From Leuctra nigra (Eukaryota; Arthropoda; Insecta; Plecoptera; Leuctridae), in contig OW203763.1 of the NCBI GenBank assembly GCA_934045905.1, positions 42,251,172 through 42,315,171 of the forward strand: DNA of 64,000 nucleotides, read 5' to 3'. Numbering within the stretch: position 1 is the first letter of the stretch; each line of letters begins with the position of its first letter. Position numbers and translations under genes: made by a program. This document shows, in pieces, positions 24,725 through 33,412 of the stretch. The notes under the pieces were generated by a model. The model saw only the letters and a program-made list of their open reading frames with translations. It did not search any database and was not told the origin of the DNA.

Positions 24725-26420
24725 TCTTTAATAATTGATAACATCATAGAGATGTCTGGAGTTCAGTATAATTATATCTCTATGATTCCTCCATTATGTT
24801 CTAGTGTCCGATGGTGAATTTAAATTATTATGAAAGGGATATATATATATCAAAACTGCAAATTGATTTTGCAAAACTGCAAATTGAGTCAGTACTGTGT
24901 TTAATCCAACTGGTTCTGCATATTTTTGAAATATTTTTTTTTTTTTTTATTATTTTTTTTTTTCAAATGTCAGATAGACTTTATTAGATTTTGTTACATT
25001 ATATTCCTGTATTTGCTCCCTGAGGAAGGTTTTTAAAATAAAACTGAAACGTCGGAGTTTAATCAGTCTTATTTCTTTCACGCAGTAATCCTTTACTATA
25101 ATACGCTGAAAAGAGAAGAACGTCGTCACCGTAGCAACGTGGCCGAAAATTTCGTTTTCTATACAAATCTTTAATTTTCCACCGATCGTGTTGAAACTCG
25201 CCAATAATGTATACAATTACGTGACTTGATTTATAGTAACACTTTCACTACATTCTGTTCAGTATTTACCGAGTTATTCGTGAAAAACATCGCTTTTTCT
25301 GATTTCTTAATTTTCAATGTCAATTTCAACTGTGCAGTGAAAATTTATTTTAGTAGGCAGTGAAACTATGTAACTTGCCAAAATCGACAGGTACAATATT
25401 TGGCCATGGAATCATCTGTGAGCGAAAGGAAATAAAAATAAGCTCACTACCCCTAAGATATGCGCTATGAGAAGAGTACAAATCCATGACCTATCTATGC
25501 CCGACGTCGCGCTACCGATACGCGTTTCCTTGGAAGCAAGTATTTTCTTCTTGGAGGGATTTCAAGCAAACTTTACCTGTATTACAAGGCGGCCACCGAA
25601 CTACGTACCTACCATAGTGGAACTTATACCATTAAACGTTGCCCTCTATGGCGAAACTTCAATTCGCTTCGCCTCAACGTCAACATGCGAGTGAGGGAAG
25701 GAGAAGATAATTTTATGTAATTCCTTCTCAATGTTGGAAATTGAGAAGTTCTGAACAATTATCACCTCGATATAGAAACAATTGAAGTTTGATGCTATTT
25801 ACTGAGAGGCAATATCTGTCGATCAGATTGCTACCGTCAAAGACTCTGCAATTCTATGCCCTATAAATGTTGACTCTCTTTCCATCAACGTACAATGGAT
25901 TCAGCTAACTTTACATTGAAAAAACAAAATTTTACTTACTTTCGCATAGTCGAACATTTTTCATTCTCAAAATACAGAAGTGTTTCAAAAGACACTTAAC
26001 ATTGAGGTATAGGAAAATCATTTCGAATTTGGTTAATAACTTTTAAAATAGCACACGATGGTATTGTTTTCAATATTTTTCCCAACAGTATGTCCGTATG
26101 TCTAACAGAAAAAAAGTTTTTTTAAAATCTAACGGTACAAAAAGATTAGAACTCCATTTTAGATTAAAAATTACACGATTTTACTTGGCTGCCATAAGAA
26201 AACATGGGGGAGAAAACTCAAATTATCTCAGAAACTAGACACGAGAAGTGTTTAATTTTTTCAGGGATTGTGTATGGCGTGATTATCAATAAGTACACAA
26301 AATATTATGAAGATCTGAGACTATGACTTCAAGTGATCGCGCCACCTTAATACAATTTGTATAACTATCGCACAAATTATTGCCTTTGTCATGTGTGACA
26401 TGACGGGTCTCTCTAGTACC
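24725..26420. other. No gene seen apart from a Penelope-like remnant at 24958-25100
   Basis: AT-rich DNA with only short ORFs (for example 25467-25694) that show no recognisable motif. The only structured piece is the hammerhead-containing Penelope-like remnant. Confidence 0.5.
25015..25058 (+). ncRNA. Hammerhead ribozyme motif (Penelope-type, group E)
   Basis: In order: stem I GCTCC, core CTGAGGA, stem II AGGTTTT/AAAACT (one bulged G), GAAA, ACGT-type short stem III (CGTC), and stem I partner GGAGT. It has the same 44-nt size and order as the other hammerheads in this window. Penelope-like elements are known to carry such motifs. The source element is otherwise degraded. Confidence 0.65.
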
Positions 26421-26476
26421 TTATAAAATGCAATCAATAAATAGCAACTGCGAAAATCTGACACATTATATATATA

Positions 26477-26600
26477 TATAAGAAAACTCATTTTCGGTAT
26501 TATGTCAAGCGATATTTAATAGTGCAATAACGTTTCGACAGTATTGCAACTGTCATCATCAGATTGCCAAAACTTTACACATTTATATACATTTATATAT
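26477..26600 (-). mobile_element. Penelope-like terminal fragment, group B, reversed
   Basis: The reverse complement matches 28370-28490: CTGATGATGACAGTTGCAAT, ATATCGCTTG and CCGAAAATGAGTTTTCTT are shared. It ends at an AT run. A copy of the AACTGCGAAAATCTGACAC sequence beside it recurs at 26835. No coding part remains. Confidence 0.7.
26524..26567 (-). ncRNA. Hammerhead ribozyme motif (group B, reversed copy)
   Basis: On the minus strand: GCAAT, CTGATGA, GACAG/CTGTC stem II, GAAA, CGTT, ATTGC. It is identical in layout to the motif at 28398-28441. Confidence 0.75.
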
Positions 26601-26950
26601 ATATATAATAAATAAAAGTTTTTCTGGTTTTTCTGGTTTTTCTGGTTTTTCTGGTTTTGGTTTCTCTTCTGGTTTTTTAAATAAAACTTTTATTTATTAC
26701 AAATGCATCTCCGTGAAACTATCAATTCAAACATATATATAGAAATATAGAATATATATATATGTCAAACTTGGTTTTTTCTGATGACCTCAGATGGGGT
26801 GATGATAATTAATACCAACTGCAATCAATAAATAGCAACTGCGAAAATCTAACACATTATATATATATATATATTGGTGAATAGTTTCATTCTCGTAGCC
26901 GTTATTTATTAAAATAGACATATCGGTTTATGCTACGTTTATTAATTCAA

Positions 26951-26994
26951 ATGCCGACGTTTCGCCAGTCCTCCGACCGGCCTTTTCAAGGCAC
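26951..26994 (-). ncRNA. Hammerhead-like motif with degenerate core (group C, left arm)
   Basis: Minus strand: stem I GTGCC/GGCAT and stem II GCCGGTC/GACTGGC are intact, GAAA is present, but the core reads TTGAAAA instead of CTGANGA. It is probably inactive, yet keeps the 44-nt layout. Confidence 0.5.
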
Positions 26995-27138
26995 TAGCAA
27001 AACAATTTAATAAATAAGAGAAAAATGCAAAACACACTACTTTACAAAATGAATGCAGAGAAAAAAAAATCATTTTGCTTTTATTTTGTAAAGTAGTGTG
27101 TTTTGCATTTTTCTCTTATTTATTAAATTGTTTTGCTA

Positions 27139-27182
27139 GTGCCTTGAAAAGGCCGGTCGGAGGACTGGCGAAACGTCGGCAT
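27139..27182 (+). ncRNA. Hammerhead-like motif with degenerate core (group C, right arm)
   Basis: Mirror copy of 26951-26994 on the plus strand, with the same core changes and intact stems. Confidence 0.5.
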
Positions 27183-27242
27183 TTGAATTAATAAACGTAG
27201 CATAAACCGATATGTCTATTTTAATATATATATATATATATA

Positions 27243-27476
27243 TGTCAAACTTGGTTTTTTCTGATGACCTCAGATGGGGTGATGATAATTAATACCAACT
27301 GCAAATTGAAAAACCACTGCAGATTGAATAGCCTGCTTAGCTTAGTGGTTAGAGCACTGGACCGGCAATTCAGGGACGTGGGTTCGATCCCCACAGTAGG
27401 CAAATATTTTCAATTTGCAGTTGGTATTAATTATCATCACCCCATCTGAGGTCATCAGAAAAAACCAAGTTTGACA
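27243..27476. repeat. tRNA-like SINE in an inverted arrangement, copy 1
   Basis: Outer arms of about 69 bp (from TGTCAAACTTGGTTTTTTC to ACCAACTGCAAATTGAAAA and its exact inverse) enclose one tRNA-like gene at 27331-27402. The right half reads tRNA-like head, then TTTTCAATTTGCAGTTGG, then a tail. The left half is a tail without a head. It looks like two head-to-head copies of a tRNA-derived SINE, one truncated. Confidence 0.65.
27331..27402 (+). tRNA. tRNA-like sequence, anticodon GGC (Ala-like)
   Basis: 72 nt that fold as a tRNA: acceptor GCCTGCT/AGTAGGC with one G-T pair, A box TAGCTTAGTGG, anticodon stem CTGGA/TTCAG with GGC in the loop, and T arm GTGGG/CCCAC with B box GGTTCGATCCC. Position 33 is C instead of U, and the context is repetitive, so this is more likely a SINE head than a working tRNA gene. 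Confidence 0.55.
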
Positions 27477-27634
27477 CCTATAAGTACTCATCGTATATGA
27501 GAAAAATCCATACGGGAAGTTGAATGTCAGTTGTCAAGCGTGGAAAGGATTCCACGGTCTTCTGACCTCTTCATCACGGGTCTCGGACTGTAGAAATACA
27601 GTTTATATGGAACAGAACCACTGCAGATTGAATA

Positions 27635-27706
27635 GCCTGCTTAGCTTAGTGGTTAGAGCACTAGACCGGCAATTCAGGGACGTGGGTTCGATCCCCACAG
27701 TAGGCA
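27635..27706 (+). tRNA. tRNA-like sequence, second copy of the same SINE head
   Basis: Differs from 27331-27402 by one base seen (CTAGA for CTGGA in the anticodon stem). It has the same preceding ACCACTGCAGATTGAATA and the same following tail, then AT repeats. The repetition with flanks supports a SINE. Confidence 0.55.
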
Positions 27707-27728
27707 AATATTTTCAATTTGCAGTTGG

Positions 27729-27760
<32 letters not shown>

Positions 27761-27763
<3 letters not shown>

Positions 27764-27862
27764 TAATACCAACTGCAATGAGAAAAGATTTTCCTCGAGT
27801 GGGACTCGAACCCACGAGTCCCACTCGAGGAAAATCTTTTCTCATTGCAGTTGGTATTAATT
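27761..27862. repeat. Perfect palindrome containing a tRNA 3' half, tail related to the SINE
   Basis: Arms of about 47 bp run from AATTAATACCAACTGCAATG to GTGGGACTCG, mirrored exactly on the right. On the minus strand it contains GGGTTCGAGTCCCAC, a tRNA B box and T arm, followed by a CGAGGAAAATC-type acceptor side. The shared GCAGTTGGTATTAATT tail links it to the two tRNA-like copies before it, but the tRNA part differs. Confidence 0.6.
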
Positions 27863-27902
27863 TACATCTACCTATCTGAGATTATCAGCGAAAACCATAT
27901 TT

Positions 27903-27939
<37 letters not shown>

Positions 27940-28007
27940 AGCATAAATAAGCATAAATAAGCTCTAAATAAATAAGCTCTAAATAAGCTTAATAAGCTCT
28001 AAATAAG

Positions 28008-28520
28008 CAACTGGAGAGTAAACGGCTTCCGGTGGCGTGGAAACCAATCGTTTCACTTATCCAGGTGAATCATGAAGATCAGTGTCAGAATACTGATCCT
28101 TCGTGTCCATCGCCAACAGTAGTCCGGATTACTGAGGAAGAATGTCTTCAGACTAGTACATCTAGAGTCACTAGATCAATGACTGCCAGGGTGGATCAGT
28201 GTAATAAGAAGAATACTCTACAGTGTCCTCAGTCAACAAGTGGTGCGGAAACCAGGGTCACTAGATCAATGAACCAAGGTCGAAAATCCTAAGAACTCAT
28301 CTTGTTAGTTATAAATTTTTACATCTAGTTGCATATAAATTTTGTTTTATTACGTTAGCTTTTGTCTGCTGGGAGTTTTTTGATTTGTAAGGTTTTGGCA
28401 ATCTGATGATGACAGTTGCAATACTGTCGAAACGTTATTGCACTATTAAATATCGCTTGGCATAATACCGAAAATGAGTTTTCTTATAAATAACGGCCAC
28501 GAAAACCTTCATGAACAGAT
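28008..28520 (+). pseudogene. Penelope-like element group B, C-terminal coding end and 3' region
   Basis: The frame from about 28008 reads LESKRLPVAWKPIVSL and later RVTRSMTARVDQ, stopping at 28290-28292. The full Penelope protein at 33380-36073 has RLPAAWKPALVNL and RVTRSQTRSR at the same place, so this is the C-terminal end of a different Penelope family. Its 3' region holds a hammerhead (28398-28441) and stops at an AT repeat. The RT and most of the protein are missing. Confidence 0.75.
28398..28441 (+). ncRNA. Hammerhead ribozyme motif (group B)
   Basis: Stem I GCAAT/ATTGC, perfect core CTGATGA, stem II GACAG/CTGTC, GAAA, then CGTT. The ACGT after GAA is self-complementary and would give a very short stem III, which is known for the minimal hammerheads of Penelope elements that are thought to work as dimers. 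The expected cut is after CGTT. Confidence 0.8.
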
Positions 28521-28603
28521 ATATATATATATATATATATATATGTTATATTATTCTTTCGGGAATCAGTTCGTGCTCTTTTCTCTCTTGGACAATCTTT
28601 ATT

Positions 28604-28647
28604 TATCCAACGTTTCGGTAGAATTACATCCACCATCTTCAGGGACA
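28604..28647 (-). ncRNA. Hammerhead ribozyme motif (group A, left 3' terminal repeat)
   Basis: Minus strand: stem I TGTCC/GGATA (one G-T pair), core CTGAAGA, stem II GGTGGA/TCTACC with loop TGTAAT, GAAA, CGTT. One of four copies, one per terminal repeat. Confidence 0.75.
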
Positions 28648-28885
28648 CATACAAAGAGAAAATAAAATTACTAGAAAAATCACCTGTCAAAACTCCCGAT
28701 TTCAAAGACACAATTAAAAACAACTATTCACTGCATACTATTAACTACCAAAAACCAAAGACTATAAAAATTATGAACCAAATTGACTAAACTAATCTAA
28801 TCCTAATGCAGTGTGAATATAAACGTTTTGTGAAATCAACAGAACACAAGTGATTTTACCAGGAACAATTATACATGAATGTGAG

Positions 28886-31579
28886 TTAGGTATTGAAGCG
28901 AAGCGCAGTTGTCTCTCTGGATCTTGTTTGGCTTCTTGTGACACGTCCACCATTCAAGTTGGAAGTAGAAGGAGGAGGTTCGATGACATTCGGGGTGTTA
29001 TTGTCATTGTCAGGTAACTTCTTCTTTCTCTTATCTATTCTTACAAGTGGCCGGTATGGATCGTTTCTTGTTTCAGGAAATGTTGGTGTAATACGAAGAT
29101 TTACCAATGCTGGTTTCCATGCTGCTGGAAGTCTTTGGGCGTCATCTCTAGTATTGAGATTATGCACTCTCTTTTCTATTTCAATGGCTTCTCTGCAGAT
29201 CCGTGGAATTTCATGGTTCAACTTTGCTAAAGTTTTCGCTTTCTCGAAATCAATCCAGTGATGCTCTTCAACCACATGTTGTGCGAGAGATGAAGCCTTA
29301 GTATCCAAATAACAAACAGCGCGCTTATGTTCTTCAAGGCGTACTGATATTTTTCTGTTCGTTTTTCCGATATAAGTCTTCTCACATGTGCCGCATGGCA
29401 CTTCGTACACTCCATGTGATTCATACGGTATTCTATCTTTAGGTGATTGAAGCATTGAAGAGATTTTTCTATCCGTCCCGAAGATAGTTTTTATGCCATG
29501 TTTTAATAAAAGGCGTCCGATTATATCAGTTGTACCCTTAACATATGGTAAGTAAGCTATCTTCGGAGGTTCTTGTTTCTCTTCATGTTCCTGGGTCACC
29601 TCTGGTACAGATGTCGAGGCTTTTTCCTTGTTTGGTATTCTATTGAATGCCTTGGATATGATATAATTCGAAAATCCATTGGCTTGTAATGCATAACGAA
29701 GCCCTTTCATCTCTTCGGTTACATGATCTTTATCAGCAAGTCTTTTAGACCTAATTGCTAATGTGTTGGCCACTGCATTAATCTGCGATGGTTTATGGTG
29801 TGATGTAGCGTTTAGATAACGATTTGTGTGGGTGGGTTTCCGATATACAGTGTTTCCCATACTTCCATCCGCCCTTTTCTTCACCAATACATCTAGAAAT
29901 GGCAGGCACCCATTCTTCTCCATTTCCATGGTGAACTTAATGTCTTCGTGCTGGTTATTCAGATGATCAACGAATATGTTCAGCTCTGAGTTTCCATGAG
30001 GCCAAATTAAGAAGACGTCGTCCACGTATCGCAGCCATAGACTTGGTTTCAATGTAGCAGAATTGAGTGCTTTCTCTTCAAAGTTGATCATGAAGATATT
30101 GGCAATCACGGGAGAAAGAGGGGAGCCCATTGGAGCACCAATCACCTGCTTGTACATTTGCTTATCATATATGAAGTAAGTGTTAGACAGGCAATGTTCC
30201 GCCAAGTCTACCACATACTTTGCTGGCTTAAGATCTTTTCTGATGATTTCTAGTGTCTCTTTCACTGGCACTTTAGTGAATAAAGAAACCACATCTAAAC
30301 TCAAGATCAGATCGTTTGGACCAAGAACGTGTGTACTTATGAGTTGTAGGAAGTGTTCTGCATTCTTCACATATGATTCCGTGTATTCTACATATGGTTG
30401 TAGACTTTTCGCAAGATGTTTTGCTAAGAGCTGGACTGGGGAGCCAATGGAGCTTACAATGGGACGAAGAGGAACATTATCCTTGTGAATCTTTGCCACA
30501 CCCATAATTTTTGGGCACTGTGAAGAATTCATATTAGGTATTAAATATGCTTTAAGTTTAGGATCAAGATGAGTATCTAAAATCTTATCTCTAGTTAACT
30601 TCTCCAAGTAAGTGGTCGGATCTCGATCGTGAAGCTTGTATGCAGGATCACTTAGAATATTCTTCATCTTATCCTTGTATTCTCCAGTGTTCATTACTAC
30701 CGACGCATTTCCTTTGTCTGCTCGAAGAACAATTATATCCTCATTTTGTCTTAAAGCTTTCAATGCTTGGTATTCCTCGTAGGTAAGGTTTCTTTTTGGA
30801 GGCTTAGATCTGCGTATGATACGGCATGCTTCTTGCCGTAGAACCTCGGCGTCTTGTTTAGGTACATTACACAATGCTGATTCCACACCAGTAATAATTC
30901 TCTCAACTGGAATCCTTGACGGAGCTATGGCATAGTTAAAACCTTTAGCCAGGACTGATTTTGTTGCAACATCAAGCACCTGATCCGACAAATTGTAGAC
31001 TATTTTGTCTGGATCTAGCAGCTTCGCTTTTGGTTTTAAATGTGATGAGAGCGATAGGAATTTCTTTTTCTGGCGGTTAGTCTTTAATTCAGCATCTGTT
31101 TCAGCACGATGATGCGATATGTTATCGATCTCTTCCCATACTAATGGGTGAAGTGTAGAAGATAGAAACTCATGAGCACCTAAGAGATCTGCACTTACTT
31201 GATCTAGTTGTCTTCTTTTTGAATGGATTTCATCTCGAAGAAGGGCTTGACTTGCGCGATGGAGGATTCTTTCTGAAGCTGCAGATCTCGTATAGTGTTT
31301 AATTCTCATGGATATCGGGGTGATGTTCTTGTCTTTACATCGACCAAGAAAAGCTATGTCACATAATAACATCGCTCGTTTGGATCGAAGTTTTTCAAAG
31401 TTTCGAGTATTTCGTAGAATTTCTTGTTCCTCCCCGTGGAGGTTTGATATGTTTAATTTCGTATTTTCACGAACATATGAGTTATATGTTATATTATTCT
31501 TTCGGGAATCAGTTCGTGCTCTTTTCTCTCTTGGACAATCTTTATTTATCCAACGTTTCGGTAGAATTACATCCACCAT
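28886..31579 (-). CDS. Penelope-like reverse transcriptase/GIY-YIG endonuclease (left copy)
   Basis: 897 codons from the first ATG, with the frame open upstream for another 29 codons without Met. It has RT blocks (LSLDVVSLFTKVPV, IGAPMGSPLSPVIANIFM, catalytic LRYVDDVFLIW) and a C-terminal GIY-YIG endonuclease (GVYEVPCGTC, YIGKTNRK, LEEHKRAV), ending RVTRSQTRSRETTALRFNT. This domain order defines Penelope-like elements, which copy their RNA into nicked DNA. The translation appears identical to the right copy at 33380-36073. The start ATG lies inside the hammerhead stem II. No stops or shifts are present, so it could be active. Confidence 0.88.
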   Translation of the reverse strand: MVDVILPKRWINKDCPREKRARTDSRKNNITYNSYVRENTKLNISNLHGEEQEILRNTRNFEKLRSKRAMLLCDIAFLGRCKDKNITPISMRIKHYTRSAASERILHRASQALLRDEIHSKRRQLDQVSADLLGAHEFLSSTLHPLVWEEIDNISHHRAETDAELKTNRQKKKFLSLSSHLKPKAKLLDPDKIVYNLSDQVLDVATKSVLAKGFNYAIAPSRIPVERIITGVESALCNVPKQDAEVLRQEACRIIRRSKPPKRNLTYEEYQALKALRQNEDIIVLRADKGNASVVMNTGEYKDKMKNILSDPAYKLHDRDPTTYLEKLTRDKILDTHLDPKLKAYLIPNMNSSQCPKIMGVAKIHKDNVPLRPIVSSIGSPVQLLAKHLAKSLQPYVEYTESYVKNAEHFLQLISTHVLGPNDLILSLDVVSLFTKVPVKETLEIIRKDLKPAKYVVDLAEHCLSNTYFIYDKQMYKQVIGAPMGSPLSPVIANIFMINFEEKALNSATLKPSLWLRYVDDVFLIWPHGNSELNIFVDHLNNQHEDIKFTMEMEKNGCLPFLDVLVKKRADGSMGNTVYRKPTHTNRYLNATSHHKPSQINAVANTLAIRSKRLADKDHVTEEMKGLRYALQANGFSNYIISKAFNRIPNKEKASTSVPEVTQEHEEKQEPPKIAYLPYVKGTTDIIGRLLLKHGIKTIFGTDRKISSMLQSPKDRIPYESHGVYEVPCGTCEKTYIGKTNRKISVRLEEHKRAVCYLDTKASSLAQHVVEEHHWIDFEKAKTLAKLNHEIPRICREAIEIEKRVHNLNTRDDAQRLPAAWKPALVNLRITPTFPETRNDPYRPLVRIDKRKKKLPDNDNNTPNVIEPPPSTSNLNGGRVTRSQTRSRETTALRFNT

Positions 31580-31590
31580 CTTCAGGGACA
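31547..31590 (-). ncRNA. Hammerhead ribozyme motif (group A, left internal terminal repeat)
   Basis: Identical to 28604-28647, offset by 2943 bp. It overlaps the start codon of the left ORF (ATG at 31579). Confidence 0.75.
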
Positions 31591-31828
31591 CATACAAAGA
31601 GAAAATAAAATTACTAGAAAAATCACCTGTCAAAACTCCCGATTTCAAAGACACAATTAAAAACAACTATTCACTGCATACTATTAACTACCAAAAACCA
31701 AAGACTATAAAAATTATGAACCAAATTGACTAAACTAATCTAATCCTAATGCAGTGTGAATATAAACGTTTTGTGAAATCAACAGAACACAAGTGATTTT
31801 ACCAGGAACAATTATACATGAATGTGAG

Positions 31829-32290
31829 TTAGGTATTGAAGCGAAGCGCAGTTGTCTCTCTGGATCTTGTTTGGCTTCTTGTGACACGTCCACCATTCAA
31901 GTTGGAAGTAGAAGGAGGAGGTTCGATGACATTCGGGGTGTTATTGTCATTGTCAGGTAACTTCTTCTTTCTCTTATCTATTCTTACAAGTGGCCGGTAT
32001 GGATCGTTTCTTGTTTCAGGAAATGTTGGTGTAATACGAAGATTTACCAATGCTGGTTTCCATGCTGCTGGAAGTCTTTGGGCGTCATCTCTAGTATTGA
32101 GATTATGCACTCTCTTTTCTATTTCAATGGCTTCTCTGCAGATCCGTGGAATTTCATGGTTCAACTTTGCTAAAGTTTTCGCTTTCTCGAAATCAATCCA
32201 GTGATGCTCTTCAACCACATGTTGTGCGAGAGATGAAGCCTTAGTATCCAAATAACAAACAGCGCGCTTATGTTCTTCAAGGCGTACTGG
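31829..32290 (-). pseudogene. Truncated upstream Penelope unit (C-terminal end)
   Basis: Codes for the last ~150 residues only (from the GIY-YIG region to RFNT stop), identical to the end of the full ORF. It is cut at 32290, where a GGCGTATTCTATATATAT sequence and the central AT run begin. Confidence 0.85.
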
Positions 32291-32293
32291 CGT

Positions 32294-32298
<5 letters not shown>

Positions 32299-32336
<38 letters not shown>

Positions 32337-32357
32337 ATATATATATATATATATATA
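32299..32357. repeat. (TA)n at the centre of the Penelope inverted pair
   Basis: About 58 bp of TA repeats flanked on both sides by GGCGTATTCTATA in direct orientation. It separates the two opposing Penelope arrays. Confidence 0.9.
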
Positions 32358-32363
32358 GGCGTA

Positions 32364-33130
32364 TTCTATACAATAGAATACCAAACAAGGAAAAAGCCTC
32401 GACATCTGTACCAGAGGTGACCCAGGAACATGAAGAGAAACAAGAACCTCCGAAGATAGCTTACTTACCATATGTTAAGGGTACAACTGATATAATCGGA
32501 CGCCTTTTATTAAAACATGGCATAAAAACTATCTTCGGGACGGATAGAAAAATCTCTTCAATGCTTCAATCACCTAAAGATAGAATACCGTATGAATCAC
32601 ATGGAGTGTACGAAGTGCCATGCGGCACATGTGAGAAGACTTATATCGGAAAAACGAACAGAAAAATATCAGTACGCCTTGAAGAACATAAGCGCGCTGT
32701 TTGTTATTTGGATACTAAGGCTTCATCTCTCGCACAACATGTGGTTGAAGAGCATCACTGGATTGATTTCGAGAAAGCGAAAACTTTAGCAAAGTTGAAC
32801 CATGAAATTCCACGGATCTGCAGAGAAGCCATTGAAATAGAAAAGAGAGTGCATAATCTCAATACTAGAGATGACGCCCAAAGACTTCCAGCAGCATGGA
32901 AACCAGCATTGGTAAATCTTCGTATTACACCAACATTTCCTGAAACAAGAAACGATCCATACCGGCCACTTGTAAGAATAGATAAGAGAAAGAAGAAGTT
33001 ACCTGACAATGACAATAACACCCCGAATGTCATCGAACCTCCTCCTTCTACTTCCAACTTGAATGGTGGACGTGTCACAAGAAGCCAAACAAGATCCAGA
33101 GAGACAACTGCGCTTCGCTTCAATACCTAA
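32364..33130 (+). pseudogene. Truncated upstream Penelope unit, right side
   Basis: Begins at RIPNKEKAS (Penelope residue about 674 of the open frame) and is open to the C-terminal RFNT stop, including the GIY-YIG domain. It is about 300 bp longer than its mirror partner on the left, so the two arrays were truncated at different points. Confidence 0.85.
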
Positions 33131-33368
33131 CTCACATTCATGTATAATTGTTCCTGGTAAAATCACTTGTGTTCTGTTGATTTCACAAAACGTTTATATT
33201 CACACTGCATTAGGATTAGATTAGTTTAGTCAATTTGGTTCATAATTTTTATAGTCTTTGGTTTTTGGTAGTTAATAGTATGCAGTGAATAGTTGTTTTT
33301 AATTGTGTCTTTGAAATCGGGAGTTTTGACAGGTGATTTTTCTAGTAATTTTATTTTCTCTTTGTATG

Positions 33369-33412
33369 TGTCCCTGAAGATGGTGGATGTAATTCTACCG
33401 AAACGTTGGATA
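33369..33412 (+). ncRNA. Hammerhead ribozyme motif (group A, right internal terminal repeat)
   Basis: TGTCC, CTGAAGA, GGTGGA/TCTACC, GAAA, CGTT, GGATA. The first ATG of the downstream ORF (33380) lies inside it. Confidence 0.75.

Larger units (their letters stand above)
26908..27226. repeat. Inverted pair of a Penelope-like terminal sequence, group C
   Basis: Arms of about 145 bp (26908-27053 and 27080-27226) are almost perfect inverted copies around a short A-rich loop. Each contains GAGGACTGGCGAAACGTCGG and a run ending in ATAAACCGATATGTCTATTT. AT repeats lie outside. The inverted arrangement is typical of Penelope-like insertions. Confidence 0.7.
28543..32290 (-). mobile_element. Penelope-like element, group A, left arm (full unit plus partial upstream unit)
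   Basis: Reading on the minus strand: the C-terminal end of an upstream unit (32290-31829), a terminal repeat with hammerhead, one complete ORF, and the terminal repeat again, ending at the AT run at 28521-28544. The terminal repeat recurs with an offset of 2943 bp (28543 and 31486), so monomers are partially tandem, the usual pseudo-LTR layout of these elements. The whole arm is the mirror image of 32670-36416. Confidence 0.85.

Noticed and set aside
25467..25694. 75-codon ORF as a small gene
   Set aside because: No recognisable motif, start context or neighbouring exon. The length is expected by chance in this much sequence.
27331..27706. Functional tRNA-Ala genes
   Set aside because: They fold well, but U33 is replaced by C, both copies share long identical flanks, and they sit in an inverted-repeat cluster. 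A SINE head is the simpler reading.
28893..29261. ORFs opposite to the Penelope genes as separate genes
   Set aside because: They are antisense shadows of the Penelope reading frame, repeated wherever that sequence recurs, with no motif.
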